Assembly: GCF_008704535.1 (NCBI RefSeq)
Contig: NZ_CP023701.1
Coordinates: 248,001 to 312,000 of the forward strand
Direction of reading: 5' to 3'
Length of the DNA stretch: 64,000 nt
From: Streptomyces subrutilus
GTDB taxonomy: Bacteria > Actinomycetota > Actinomycetes > Streptomycetales > Streptomycetaceae
The notes under the pieces: model-generated
Told to the model about the DNA's origin: nothing
Databases searched by the model: none
Seen by the model: the letters and a program-made list of their open reading frames with translations, nothing else
Translations under genes and position numbers: made by a program
Shown: one piece after another, positions 1 to 8,689 of the stretch
Numbering within the stretch: the first letter of the stretch is position 1
Layout of the letters: each line of letters begins with the position of its first letter

Positions 1-658
1 CCCCCACCAGGGCGGTGGCGAGAGCCAGGACGACGAGGGGTCCGGGGAGCGGGCGCCACAGCAGCGGCAAGGCGAACAGAAGGGCGAGACATCCGACGGC
101 GAGCGCGGTCGTCGGCCAGTGCACGTCGCCGAGACCGCGGAGGAAGGACGACAGCTGGAGGAGGAAGCCCGATCCGCTGCCGCTGGTCCCGGTCAGGCGG
201 GGGAGCTGATCCACGATCATGATGAGGGCGACCCCGGCCAGGTAGCCGACGAGGACCGGCCGGGAGAGGAGATCCGCGAGGAAGCCCAGCCTGACCGCCC
301 ACGCGACGAGGCAGAGCAGCCCCACCACGACGGCCAGCGCCGCCGAGAGCACCGCGTACCGCGCGGGATCGCCGGCCGCCAGCGGGCCGACGGCCACCGC
401 GGTCATGAGGGCGGTGGTCGATTCCGGGCCGACGGACAGCAGACGGGACGACCCGCTGAGGGCGTAGAGGACCATGGCGGGGAGGGCGGCCCAGAGACCG
501 ACGGCGGGCGACAGCCCGGCGACGCCGGCGTAGGCCATGACCTGCGGCACGAGATAGGCGGCGACCGTGATACCTGCCAACGCGTCACCACGCAGCCAGG
601 CAGCCCGGTAGTCCTGGAAGGCGCGCGGCACTGCCACGGTCCAGCCGTGCTTCGGCAT
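1..658 (-). CDS. SulP-family anion permease, N-terminal part (runs off the window)
   Basis: The minus-strand frame from ATG at 658 stays open to base 1, giving about 219 residues. It begins MPKHGWTVAVPRAF and soon reaches the typical SulP stretch GITVAAYLVPQVMAYAGVAG (residues about 29-48), followed by SSRLLSVGPESTTALMTAVA and several hydrophobic membrane segments. SulP proteins are multi-span inner-membrane transporters for sulfate, bicarbonate or related anions, often with a C-terminal STAS domain; that part would lie outside the window. A strong ribosome site, GGAGGTG, sits just before the ATG and supports this start. The substrate cannot be told from sequence. The family call is confident; the gene is partial only because of the window edge. 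Confidence 0.85.
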   Translation of the reverse strand, partial: MPKHGWTVAVPRAFQDYRAAWLRGDALAGITVAAYLVPQVMAYAGVAGLSPAVGLWAALPAMVLYALSGSSRLLSVGPESTTALMTAVAVGPLAAGDPARYAVLSAALAVVVGLLCLVAWAVRLGFLADLLSRPVLVGYLAGVALIMIVDQLPRLTGTSGSGSGFLLQLSSFLRGLGDVHWPTTALAVGCLALLFALPLLWRPLPGPLVVLALATALVG

Positions 659-745
659 GACACCTCCGGAACTCCTGCGGGCGTGTGCCGCACCATCGTG
701 TCGTGCGCAGGACCGCGTGGAGGCGAAGCACGCGAACGGGCGCCG

Positions 746-1212
746 CTACGGGCCGCACTCGCGCAGCCGGAAGCCGGTGACCAGGGCGGGTCGGATCCGG
801 ATCGCCCCCGCTGCGCCGCCCGAGGTCCAGGACTCCAGAAGATGTACGTACCGCTCGATTTCTTCAGGGTCGGTGACCCCACGGTGGCGTAGGCCGTGGC
901 GACCGCGCTCCAGCCCGGGTGGCCACCCGTGTCGACGTCGTCCGCCTCGTAGGCGACGACCACTCCTCGGCCTTGCTTGGGCGCGAGCAGCGCCGCCAGC
1001 GTCGATCCGTCCTGGACGCGGATGATGATGTCGCCGGCATCCAGGACGTGGTTGACCGGACGCACGGCGGGCGGTGCGTGCCGCGTGAAGACGATCCGGC
1101 CCAGTTCGGCGGTGCCGAGCAGCCGCAGGGCCTCGTCGGCGGCGAGCCGGGCGGACGGACTCCCCCCGGCGGGCGCAGCACCGTCTGGTCCGGGCAACCC
1201 GGACGGCGGCAC
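746..1212 (-). pseudogene. Pyridoxamine 5'-phosphate oxidase-like flavin protein, frameshifted
   Basis: The first part (from a possible GTG at 1212) reads LAADEALRLLGTAELGRIVF and then PVNHVLDAGDIIIRVQDGS, the N-terminal strand pattern of small PPOX/nitroreductase-like flavin-binding split-barrel proteins. The ending, VTDPEEIERYVHLLESW to IRPALVTGFRLRECGP with stop at 746, is in a different frame. The two join at the run GTGGGGTCACC near 880, and adding one G restores a continuous ATVGVTDPEEIERY. This is therefore a single-base deletion in a G run, either real or a sequencing error. Upstream the frame runs into a GC-rich low-complexity block, so the true start may be lost. Such proteins often bind FMN or F420; no substrate is suggested. 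Confidence 0.65.
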
Positions 1213-1707
1213 AACCGCGGCCGCACGGGCCGGCTCGGCCCCCGAACGACGGCCCTCCGGACGAGCGGCAGCGGTGGGGCGCGGGCGGCCCCGCTCGGCA
1301 GCCGGGTTGCGGCGGACGCGGCACGGGCGGCACGGCGGCCAGGGCGCGGGAGGTCCGTCCGTCGGCCCGGTCAGCGCCGGCGGACGGACGCGGCCCGACG
1401 GCCGGAGGTCGGTCGTGCCCGCACAGAGGGCCCGTGCGGGCACGACAACACCCCGCCCCAGCAGGGCCGAACAGCCGCCCGGCCGGCAGGCGGCAGGCGG
1501 CAGGCGGCACGACCAACAGCCGGCCGTCGGCGGCACGCGGGCCGCCGGGGCGCGGACAGGGCGGCCGGGCGGCGGTAGGCGGGCCGCGGCCAGAGTCGGC
1601 CGACAGGCGCGGCCGAGCGGCCACAGCACCGCCCGACCGAGGCGGGCGGCTCGGACGGAACGCGGACGGAGGTCGGCCGAACCCGAACGAACGACCACAG
1701 CACCACC
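1213..1707. repeat. GC-rich low-complexity block with a conserved hairpin (copy 1)
   Basis: About 500 bases of extreme GC content made of degenerate GGCCGG/GGCGGGC motifs, with no credible gene despite long open frames. It holds an inverted repeat: arm GTCCGTCCGTCGGC at 1353-1366 and arm GCCGGCGGACGGAC at 1376-1389, pairing over 14 positions with one G-T wobble and a 9-base loop. The same hairpin recurs at 6978-7014, and a related one lies near 45770. The block lies between an IS1182-like transposase fragment and a truncated PPOX gene, so it marks a junction between unrelated fragments. Confidence 0.6.
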
Positions 1708-1850
1708 CGCATGCCTGCCCCTTGGATACCAGACGACGAAGTCCTCGTCGCACCACAGCCCGTCGAGGCGGTCACGTACCCATGTCGCGGTCGTGTCGAC
1801 CGGGTTGCTCGCCCGCACGGCCTGCGCAGTCAGAGAAGGGACCTGCTGAC
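1708..1850 (-). pseudogene. IS1182-like transposase, N-terminal fragment
   Basis: The minus strand reads TWVRDRLDGLWCDEDFVVWY and then PRGRHAG. This resembles the start of IS1182-family transposases, where a short helix with the pattern RDRL-x-x-L-F/W-x-D-E-D-F-x-x-WYP-x-D-GRxG precedes the DDE domain. After GRHAGG the sequence passes into the GC-rich block and nothing of the catalytic domain remains. About 47 residues survive. The family call is by pattern recognition only and could be another DDE transposase. The next 470 bases, up to 2319, show no gene I can support. Confidence 0.45.
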
Positions 1851-2319
1851 CGGAATGGGGGCGGAGGGGCAACGGGCCACCTCGACAGCTGCATCGGTCG
1901 GCGAAACCACCCGAACATGTCCGGTCGCCACGTTGCCGCACCGGGAAACTCCAAGATCCCCGATAAAGTCAAGCTCAACGCTGGAATGTCGATCGAGTGG
2001 CACCGAATCCGTCCCCCGAGAGCTGCGGTTGCACGTTCCTTGATCTCGCGCGGCCCACTACTGCGCGGCAGGTGACCGCGCCCTCAGTGCGCCGCTGCGC
2101 CAGCCGCGCGCCCTCCCGGGTGGTCAACGCCCTGCCGCAGCCTGAGGCCATGGGGGTTTCACACGGCCCGCTCTCTGGGTCGGCCGTGCACACCACGGCG
2201 TCAGGCCAACCCGCCTGCCCTTGCCCGGCCGAGTCGTCCTCACGGTGAAGCCGCGTCCTGGCTCCAGCACCCGAGCCTGCTGAAACGTCGGAAGGCCGAG
2301 CGCACAGGAGGGGACCGCG

Positions 2320-3234
2320 GTGATACCGCACGTACAGCTTCCGGGGCACGCGGCCGGATGGACCTCGAAAGACCGGGCTGCAGTGGCCGTCGACCTCGGC
2401 CGGAGCTTCCGGCGAACAGGGTTCGTCTTCGTGCACAACCACGGCATCCCCGACGACCTGATCGGAGACGTCTACTCGGAGACACGCCGGTTCTACCAGT
2501 TGGCGCCGGCCCAGAAGAGCCTCTACGACGCCACAGAACAGTCTCAGTTCCTCGGATACCGGGGACTCGGCAGGGAACGCAGCCGAATACACGGCGGCAC
2601 AGAGGCATGCGAGCAGTACCGCATCGGTCACACCACCGAGGAAGCGACCCTGTCCTGCGCCGTGGACTTCTACCACGGGCCATTTCCCAAGTCCCTCGAA
2701 CTTCTGGCTCATCTGACGCAGCTGGGGGACAGGACCCTCGCTGCCTGCGCCCTGGACCTGGGGCTGGACGAGGACGCGTTCACCCCCTACCTGATAGGCA
2801 GCCCACTGCACCGCCTGGGCCTCAACCATTACGGCGCGAGCTACCCGGCCCATGGTGGTTCCGCAGCCGGGTATGCGATGTCACCGCACATCGACCTGTC
2901 ACTGCTGACGATATTGGACCAGGACGAACCGGGCCTCGAGGTCCGCGACCGCGACGGCCGGTGGCTGGAGGTGCCCATGGTCCGCGGCGCACTGTTCCTT
3001 TTCCTCGGCGACTACGTGCAGCGATGGTCGAACGGTCGCCACCGGGCCGCCCCGCACCGGGTCCGCAGAGTGGAACGCGACCGGATGTCGATCCAGTACA
3101 AGCACCGCCCCGACTACGGTGTCGTGGTCCGCCCCCTGGACGTTCTCATCGGCCCGCAGGAGCAACCCGCATACGCGCCGTTGAACACGGGCCGCGACTA
3201 CGTAGCCGTGCTGAGGTCCATCCTCGGCGGCTGA
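2320..3234 (+). CDS. 2-oxoglutarate/Fe(II) dioxygenase, isopenicillin N synthase-like
   Basis: A 304-residue protein of the IPNS/plant-type non-heme iron oxygenase family, which uses 2-oxoglutarate and O2 to hydroxylate or desaturate small molecules. The N-terminal DIOX_N-like part has GFVFVHNHGIPDDLI (residues about 34-48) and FYQLAPAQK. The iron ligands are visible as H190-x-D192 (MSPHIDLSLLTIL) and H246 (APHRV), and the co-substrate motif R255-M-S257 follows. Length is normal for the family (about 300-340). ATG at 2320 is the first start in frame. The gene stands alone among decayed sequence on both sides, so no pathway can be assigned. The substrate is unknown. Confidence 0.85.
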   Translation: MIPHVQLPGHAAGWTSKDRAAVAVDLGRSFRRTGFVFVHNHGIPDDLIGDVYSETRRFYQLAPAQKSLYDATEQSQFLGYRGLGRERSRIHGGTEACEQYRIGHTTEEATLSCAVDFYHGPFPKSLELLAHLTQLGDRTLAACALDLGLDEDAFTPYLIGSPLHRLGLNHYGASYPAHGGSAAGYAMSPHIDLSLLTILDQDEPGLEVRDRDGRWLEVPMVRGALFLFLGDYVQRWSNGRHRAAPHRVRRVERDRMSIQYKHRPDYGVVVRPLDVLIGPQEQPAYAPLNTGRDYVAVLRSILGG

Positions 3235-3428
3235 AGGGCGTGAGCCAGGCGTTCCGACTCGAAGATCAAAACCCCGGTGCGGGGTGCATTCCCACCGAGC
3301 TGTTAAAGGTGGCCACGGCTCGCCGCCGCCCTCACCGCGCATGAACGGGGGCAGCCCGGCGGTGCTGTCCGCGGCCGAAGCGGACGCCGGGCCTGACCCG
3401 TGCACGCCGTGGTCGCCGGGTGCCGCGA

Positions 3429-3560
3429 CTACAGGGTGCGGGCCTCTTCCAGGCTGCCGGCGATCGTGAACAGCCGGTCGGCCTGGGTGATCTCCAAGAC
3501 CTGGGCCAAGAGGCAGGGCAGCAGGCGACGGCCGACCCCTGCCCCGGCCCGGGCCCTGCT
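3429..3560 (-). pseudogene. STAS/anti-sigma antagonist-like C-terminal remnant
   Basis: The minus frame ending at 3429 finishes LLPCLLAQVLEITQADRLFT and then IAGSLEEARTL. That resembles the last helix and strand of STAS-domain anti-sigma factor antagonists, where 'VL-x-x-T-x-A-D-R-x-F-x-I-x-x-S-x-E-x-A' is common. The N-terminal part, including the phosphorylatable Ser, is missing; upstream the frame becomes GC-rich filler. It is a fragment rather than a working gene, and the family call is tentative. Confidence 0.35.
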
Positions 3561-3852
3561 TCCTCGCCGAGTCGGTCCCCGCACCCGCCTGGCCGAGCAC
3601 CCCGGTCCGCGGCGGCCCGCGCCGAGGACGGCGGCCCCGGCACAGGGACGTCCGGCGCGGGTTCGGCGGGCTGCGGGCGACGCACAGCGCCCGAGCGCCA
3701 CGCACCGCCCGGCACCACCTCCCCGCCCGCAGGGTCAAGACCGTGCCCGCGACCTCGTACCCGGACCACTGCGCCCACCAGCCGGCCGCGGCCAGCCCGG
3801 TCCCCACCAGCACGCTCACGCCGGTCCGGCGCTGCGTACCCGTCATCACCAT
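3561..3852 (-). pseudogene. Small membrane protein start running into GC-rich filler
   Basis: From ATG 3852 (or ATG 3846, with a GGGGGAGGCGG ribosome site just upstream) the minus strand encodes MTGTQRRTGVSVLVGTG and a hydrophobic span ending EVAGTVLTLRAG. After about 35 residues the sequence turns into Arg/Gly/Pro-rich low complexity (3561-3740), like the other GC-rich blocks. It follows the membrane-protein gene at 3886-4225 in the same direction, as if part of the same small operon. The function is not recognised. Confidence 0.35.
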
Positions 3853-3885
3853 CCGCCTCCCCCTGTCCGCACGGTTCTCCCCCGG

Positions 3886-4225
3886 TCAGCGCCGAGGGCG
3901 GTGCCCGCCTCGCGTGCCGCGTGCCGCTGGACTTGCTCCGAGGGCGCCACCAGCGGCCCGGCCGCAGGCGCGGCGGGCCGCGGCCGGTGGACGGCCCCGG
4001 TACAAGGTGGCGACGCCTGCCATGCCGGCCTGGACCGACAGCACGAAGTCCGCCTGCACCATGCCGAGGTGGCCCGACCGCAACGGCCGCGAACAGCGCC
4101 CCGGTCAGGAGCAGGCCCTCGACAGCGATCCGGTCCCGGTCCGACAGCGTCCACCAGGCCGCCCGTACCCGCTCCGTCCACACCCGCAAGCCCTGCCGTC
4201 CGGGTGTGGCAGCCTTCGGCGTCAC
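3886..4225 (-). pseudogene. Small membrane protein, frameshifted
   Basis: Starts at GTG 4225, overlapping the stop of the preceding gene as GTGA. The first frame gives VWTERVRAAWWTLSDRDRIA and a hydrophobic segment, VEGLLLTGALFAAVA. The coding pattern then jumps frame near 4090 to RSGHLGMVQADFVLSVQAGM, AGVATLYRGRP. Joined, the two halves make a plausible membrane protein of about 80 residues before GC-rich filler. The stop/start overlap suggests translational coupling in a once-intact operon. The family is unknown to me. Confidence 0.4.
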
Positions 4226-4700
4226 CGCCTACGCCCAGCGCCCCTGGCCGGTGCGGCCTGCTGCCGGTGGGCGAGGACGTTGGCCGCCATCGGGGCCTGC
4301 TGGCCGGGGGCCGCGGCGGCGGGCGTGGTGGTGGAGCGGGAGCGGGCAGCTGCCGGGGAGACCCTCCCGCGGGAAGCGGGCACGGCCGGGGCGGAGGGCG
4401 GTGTCGTCGGGGAGCGCAGGGTCGCGTCCACGAGTCGCCCGGCCGTGGTGGAGGTGGGGCCGTCCTTCCAGGAGGTGTCGGCCTGGAGGCAGGCCAGGTG
4501 CGCGCCGAGGAGTTGAGGGCCGCCCTGGTCGCGGATCCGGTCCATGCGGGCCGCGAGCAGGGGCCACTGGCGTGCGCCGACCAGGAGACCCACCTGCGTC
4601 TCGGGCAGCGCGTCCTTGACGACGCCGATGATCGTGGCGTGTGCGGCAGAGGGGCAAGAACCCCGTGGGCCGGAAGGGTTGTGGCGGCCCGGTGGTACTG
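4222..4700 (-). pseudogene. C-terminal fragment of an unidentified, probably mobile-element-borne protein (copy 1)
   Basis: The minus strand reads ATIIGVVKDALPETQVGLLV, ARQWPLLAARMDRIRDQGGP and QLLGAHLACLQADTSWKDGP, then a Pro/Ala/Thr-rich tail ending at 4222. The helical central part has clear coding character, but upstream of about 4700 no matching N-terminus exists. A second, shorter copy of the tail region lies at 13950-14120 on the same strand (KDGPTSTTAGRLVDATL here, QDGPSSTLVTRLVDDTL there). The stop overlaps the next start, suggesting an operon with the two small membrane proteins. I suspect a plasmid or integrative-element transfer protein but cannot name the family. Confidence 0.4.
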
Positions 4701-4789
4701 CTGCAGCATCATGACCCGGGACCTGTTCCCGGGCCCGGTCAACCGTCTGTCCCCGCACCCGCCCCACAGCAGCCCGCTGCCGGTGCCGG

Positions 4790-4916
4790 CCTGACCGCCG
4801 CGATAGCGCAGGGCGCCGCTCGGTCGATCACGGCACGACTCGTGGACAAGTTCCTCACCAACCCGCCCGACTGGCTCAGAGCCCTGTGGAACGCGCTGCC
4901 GCGCCCCTGGGAGTAG
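4790..4916 (+). pseudogene. Unrecognised C-terminal coding fragment
   Basis: The plus strand ends with ARSITARLVDKFLTNPPDWL and RALWNALPRPWE, then TAG at 4914-4916. The amino-acid mix (amphipathic helix, Trp/Pro-rich end) looks coding, but the upstream part of the same frame is low complexity. No family is recognised. It is on the opposite strand to the lectin gene, and about 190 bases without recognisable genes separate them. Confidence 0.25.
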
Positions 4917-5104
4917 CCACCACAGCCGGGCAGGGTGATCCGCCCGGCTCGGCTGGCGTCGGGTCAGTCGGAGTCGAGCGTGTCCCGGACGAAGCGAGCC
5001 GGGGTGGAGCCGGGCGGCGGTGGAGGTGTGTCGTCCTGGCGCGCGGCGTTCCAGCGCTCGGTCTTCCAGCCGTGGGGGCGGGGGTTGGTGGTGCGGGTGC
5101 CGGG

Positions 5105-6079
5105 TCAGACGTCCTGGATGTACCAGCGCTGGTTGGCGTTGCCCTTGTCGGTCCACTGGATGACGTTCCCGCCGTCGTCGGTGGAGTAGCCGTATACGTC
5201 GAGTACCTTGCCGCTGTTCACATTGGTCAGCTTGTAGCCGTTGCCGGTGTCTTCCAGGTGCCAGTGCTGGTTGGCCTGGTCCGGGTAGTAAGTCCACTGG
5301 TCGACGTTTGCGCCGTCGTCGTTGGTTGCGCCGTGGACGGTCAGGGCCTTGCCGCTGTGCACGTTGATCAGCTTGGAGCCGTTGGGGGTGCTCTCCAGGC
5401 TCCAGTGCTGGTTGGAGCCGCTCTGGTAGGTCCACTGGTCGACGTTCGCGCCGTCGTCGTTGGTTGCGCCGTGGACGGTCAGGGCCTTGCCGCTGTGCAC
5501 GTTGATCAGCTTGACCCGGCGGCTCGGGGCGCCGGTATGGGCGCGGAGCCTGAGGCGGACGCGGGTCTCGCCGCGGCCGGTTCCGTCGATCACGGCCTCG
5601 AAGGTGCTCGGGTCCTGGGCCGTCCCCAGGCCCGTGGCGGGAATCCTGAACACATAGCCGCCGATCGCGTCATCCCCATTGAGAGCGCCGTGCGAAGAGC
5701 TGTAGCCCCAGATTCGCTCTCCGGACTGTATCTGGAGGCCTGTCAGTCCCTCCGCGGTCCCGCTCCCTTGAGTCCCGAGGATGGCCTGGAAACGCTCTCG
5801 CCTGCCGCGCTCGTCGATGCCCCCGTCCTCCTCCCATGCGATAACGGCCACGGTCAAGCCGTCCGCCGGTACGGCCTGCTGCCAGAGAACGGCGTTCGCG
5901 AAGCCGTGCGTCTCCCCGGCGTCGACGCTGGTGAACACCTGGGACAGCAGGGTCGAATTGGCACCGCTGCTGGTGTGGGCGTAGAAGTCGAAGTAGACCT
6001 CGTCGGAGGACGACGCCTCGGTCGACTCCCGCTCGCAGACGAAGTTCTCCGCCCAGACCGTGATCTGCTGATCGCTCAT
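5105..6079 (-). CDS. Ricin B-type lectin-domain protein
   Basis: A 324-residue protein. The first ~190 residues (MSDQQITVWAENFVC...) form an all-beta region I do not recognise, with FDFYAHTSSGANSTLL and IWGYSSSHGALNGDDAIGGY. The last ~130 residues are a ricin-type beta-trefoil made of three repeats of the pattern KLxNVxSGKxLxVxGxxxDDGxNVxQWT...NQxWxLE, typical of carbohydrate-binding modules. The ATG at 6079 is chosen over the upstream start at 6145 because GAGGAG lies 8 bases before it. No signal peptide is evident, which is unusual for a ricin module in Streptomyces. It could be a cytoplasmic lectin or exported by a non-Sec route. Confidence 0.8.
   Translation of the reverse strand: MSDQQITVWAENFVCERESTEASSSDEVYFDFYAHTSSGANSTLLSQVFTSVDAGETHGFANAVLWQQAVPADGLTVAVIAWEEDGGIDERGRRERFQAILGTQGSGTAEGLTGLQIQSGERIWGYSSSHGALNGDDAIGGYVFRIPATGLGTAQDPSTFEAVIDGTGRGETRVRLRLRAHTGAPSRRVKLINVHSGKALTVHGATNDDGANVDQWTYQSGSNQHWSLESTPNGSKLINVHSGKALTVHGATNDDGANVDQWTYYPDQANQHWHLEDTGNGYKLTNVNSGKVLDVYGYSTDDGGNVIQWTDKGNANQRWYIQDV
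5292..5512 (-). repeat. Two nearly identical 83-bp lectin repeats
   Basis: Bases 5292-5374 and 5430-5512 differ at only one position and are offset by 138 bases, exactly 46 codons, the length of one ricin repeat. They encode the same INVHSGKALTVHGATNDDG segment twice. The near identity at DNA level, while the third repeat has diverged, points to a recent internal duplication or gene conversion. Confidence 0.85.
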
Positions 6080-6199
6080 AAGGCCGCTCCTCAAGGGGAC
6101 GTACCCCCGCACACCGGAGGCTACGGCCAGTGATCGTTTCAGCACCCGCCCCGGTGGTCTAAGCCGCTTTCCAGCCGAACCCAGGATGACTCACCAGCA

Positions 6200-6500
6200 C
6201 CCCGGCACACCGGCCACCCGCCCGCCCGCCACGGCACCGAGACCCACAGCCCACGCCCCCGCGGATTCCCGCTCTGTTGCGCCACTGCCGCCCCCTACCG
6301 GAGCCCGAACCGATGAGGCGGCGCAAACCGGAGCAGAGCCGGGACACGGGCGCGCTCCTGCGCCCGAGCCCGTGGTCTGGCTGAGGTCTCTGGGTGTCGT
6401 CCGGACCGGTGAGCCAGCTGACGACGTCGGCGTCGGTCATGACGATCGCCTGCGTCTCGTGGACGGTCCTGGCGTGCTGGATGACGTGGAAGCGGCCGGG
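6200..6500 (-). pseudogene. Unrecognised coding fragment
   Basis: The minus strand reads GRFHVIQHARTVHETQAIVM and TDADVVSWLTGPDDTQRP between about 6500 and 6370, a clearly protein-like segment without a credible start, followed by low-complexity sequence. No family is recognised. The stretch 6080-7586 otherwise contains no gene I can support; most of it is GC-rich filler. Confidence 0.25.
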
Positions 6501-6889
6501 TCCTCGCCTCCGGGGAAGTCTCCGCGGGCCTGACCTCGGCAGCCGCCCCCCAGGTCACCACCGCCCTTAGCACCCCGTCGGCGCGCGGTGCTCGCCGCGT
6601 GCGCGTTTCGCCGACGCCAACGGGCCTGAGGAATGAAGCGCGGGCGCCACCGAAGGCGCGGCCAGCCCTCAGGAGATGCTCGCCGGGGTGCTGTCCGGGA
6701 GGGGCCCGCAGGCCGCTTAGCTCTTGGAGCTCGTCCCGGCGGTTGTCGCGAGGGTGCCGAGGGTGTGCCGGCCGCGGCCGGCCCGACCGGAACCGTCGAC
6801 CGCGCGAGCGATCCCGCGGTCTTGAGCCCCGGACTGCGACGGACACTCGCCCCGCACAACCGCAGCGCGCGCATCCACCACCAGCTCGA

Positions 6890-7440
6890 CCCGGCCGATG
6901 GAGGCCCGGAGGAGGCCCGGAGGGCAGGCTGGGCGGACGCGGCCCGGGCGCCCGGGTGGGTGGCCAGGACGCGGGAGGTCCGTCCGTCGGCCCGGCCAGA
7001 GCCGGCGGACGGACACGGCCCGGCGGCCGGGGCCGGCCCAGCACCACCGAAGCGCGGCGGCACGACCGCGCGGGCACAACAACACCCTGAGCCGGCACCA
7101 CCGAGACACCGCTCCCGAACAGCAGCATCAGACCGTGTAGCGGCCGGCGGGCGGCCAGAGCCGGCAAACGGGCGTACCCAGAGCGGCAACAGCATCACCC
7201 CGGCCCAGTCTGGACCGGCGGGCGGGCGAACGTCGGGGGCAGCACGGGACGATGGCGCCCAGGCGCGGGCGGCCGGGCAGCAACAGCGCGGGCGACAGCG
7301 TGCGGACGGGGGCGCAGGCAGCAGGGCGGCGGCCGGGGCGCGGCCAGAGCGGCCGCAGTACCAACCTGGCCCGGACGAGCAGCACCATCTGACCCGGACA
7401 GGCGACGGGCGGCCCGGGCCAGAGCCGGCCCACAGAAGCG
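6890..7440. repeat. GC-rich low-complexity block with a conserved hairpin (copy 2)
   Basis: Similar in composition to the block at 1213-1707. The hairpin arms GTCCGTCCGTCGGC (6978-6991) and GCCGGCGGACGGAC (7001-7014) are identical in sequence to those of copy 1, with a 9-base loop that differs slightly (CCGGCCAGA against CCGGTCAGC). Flanking sequence GCGGGAGGTCC before the hairpin is also shared. The block lies upstream of the small gene at 7587 and may have replaced its promoter region. Confidence 0.6.
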
Positions 7441-7586
7441 GCCGTGCCACACGTGCAAGTCAGTGTCTACGCGAACGTCAGCCGGAGCGCGGCGGAAGGC
7501 GGATACGCCGACCGCGATGCGGCAGAAGTTACCTTGCCCTGTCGCGAAACGGTGGAGGGGCCGCAGGGACTGGTCGGCGTCCGGCA

Positions 7587-7832
7587 GTGGGTGACGTGGA
7601 ACTCGCCGCCGGGCAGCTGCACGCGACCGCCGACGAGGTGGTGGCCCGCGGCCAGCTGCTCCACCTGTCCGAGAAGCAGGCAGACGACTACGGGTTCGAC
7701 GGGCGCGTGCGGCGCCTCGCCCAGGGCTTGGCCCTCCTCAGCGCCGACCCGAACCACCTCGCGGGCGCGTGCGCCCAGCTCGCCGCCCCGGACCAGCCCC
7801 CCGCGTCTCCCCCGCGCCGAGCCGGACCCTGA
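7587..7832 (+). CDS. Small conserved-looking hypothetical protein
   Basis: 81 residues from GTG 7587 (GTG 7596 is an alternative). The sequence DVELAAGQLHATADEVVARG, then LLHLSEKQADDYGFDGRVRR and LAQGLALLSADPNHLAGACA, is helical and has normal codon usage. No family recognised. It overlaps the start of the next open frame at 7769, so the two may once have been an operon or a single longer protein. No convincing ribosome site is visible. Confidence 0.4.
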   Translation: MGDVELAAGQLHATADEVVARGQLLHLSEKQADDYGFDGRVRRLAQGLALLSADPNHLAGACAQLAAPDQPPASPPRRAGP

Positions 7833-8553
7833 TCCGCGTCGTCGACGACAGCTTTCCCGCCGACCACGACCGCCCGGCCCGGCTCCTGGAACGGCACGCC
7901 GAGCACCGCCGTGCCGAGACCCTGGCCGTGCTGCTGGCCGCGAACCCGTACAGCCCGCACGCCGCTGTCACCGACGCGCTGAACGCGCTGCATCCCGCCG
8001 AGCTGGCCCGGATCGCCGAGATGGCCGAAGGACCCGGCTGGTTCCTGGATGAGGCGGCCGCAGTCCCGACCCCCGAACACGAAGACGACGGGGTGCTGCG
8101 GCTTCTGACCACCCGGCTCCCGCAACAGGCACGGCGCCGGCCGCGGGCACGGGTGCAGCTGCGCCGCGGTTCTCCGAACCCCAGGCCGCCGGCCCGGTCC
8201 CGGTTCCCCGCACCGCACCGGCGCCTGCCGCCACAGGCGAAGATCGCCCAGCGGATCATCCCCCCACGACTGCGGCCCGTCGTCCTGCGGGACGAACTCG
8301 TCGAACTCGGTGATCTTTTCCGCGCCTACCAGCAGCGCGACGAGCCCGACCTGGAGCTGCTCGCCGACCTCCACGAGCGCAAGGCCCGCGCCTTCACCAC
8401 CTGGGCCGACGCCACCAGCGAGGGCCCCTGCGGTGGGAGGCCCGGCGGACCGAGCAGGCGGCTGCCGCCGCCCGCCTCCAGCACCGGCAGCGCATCGGCG
8501 GCATCACCGGCGGCGACGGGCCGGCCGTGAACCGGCTGCCGACCGCCCGGTAG
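7769..8553 (+). pseudogene. Hypothetical helical protein, frameshifted near its end
   Basis: From GTG 7769 (or a GTG slightly downstream) the frame encodes LIRVVDDSFPADHDRPARLL, LAVLLAANPYSPHAAVTDAL and later LVELGDLFRAYQQRDEPDLE. Near 8430 the run GGGCCCCTGCGG breaks the frame. Adding one C gives a natural continuation, LRWEARRTEQAAAAAR to GPAVNRLPTAR, ending at 8553 instead of 8530. The middle part (residues about 110-150) is Arg/Pro-rich and may contain another disturbance. No known domain is recognised. Confidence 0.45.
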
Positions 8554-8689
8554 ATGCGCTAACCGACCATGATCAATCTCAGCGGCACTCTCTGTACGCA
8601 ACTACTCACACCCGGCGTCGCCCGCGCGGGACTGGGCGGTGACGAGCGCGGCGTTGGCCGCGGCGAGGGCCACTCGTTACAGCGCCCTC

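Noticed and set aside
1353-1389. Conserved hairpin as a simple transcription terminator
   Set aside because: Copies sit inside long GC-rich blocks, not just after intact genes, and flanking sequence is conserved along with the stem, so a repeat element is more likely.
403-1941. 512-residue minus-strand open frame
   Set aside because: Only two short parts (the transposase-like start and the PPOX-like middle) look coding; the rest is GC-rich filler, and the end lies antisense to the SulP gene's own frame.
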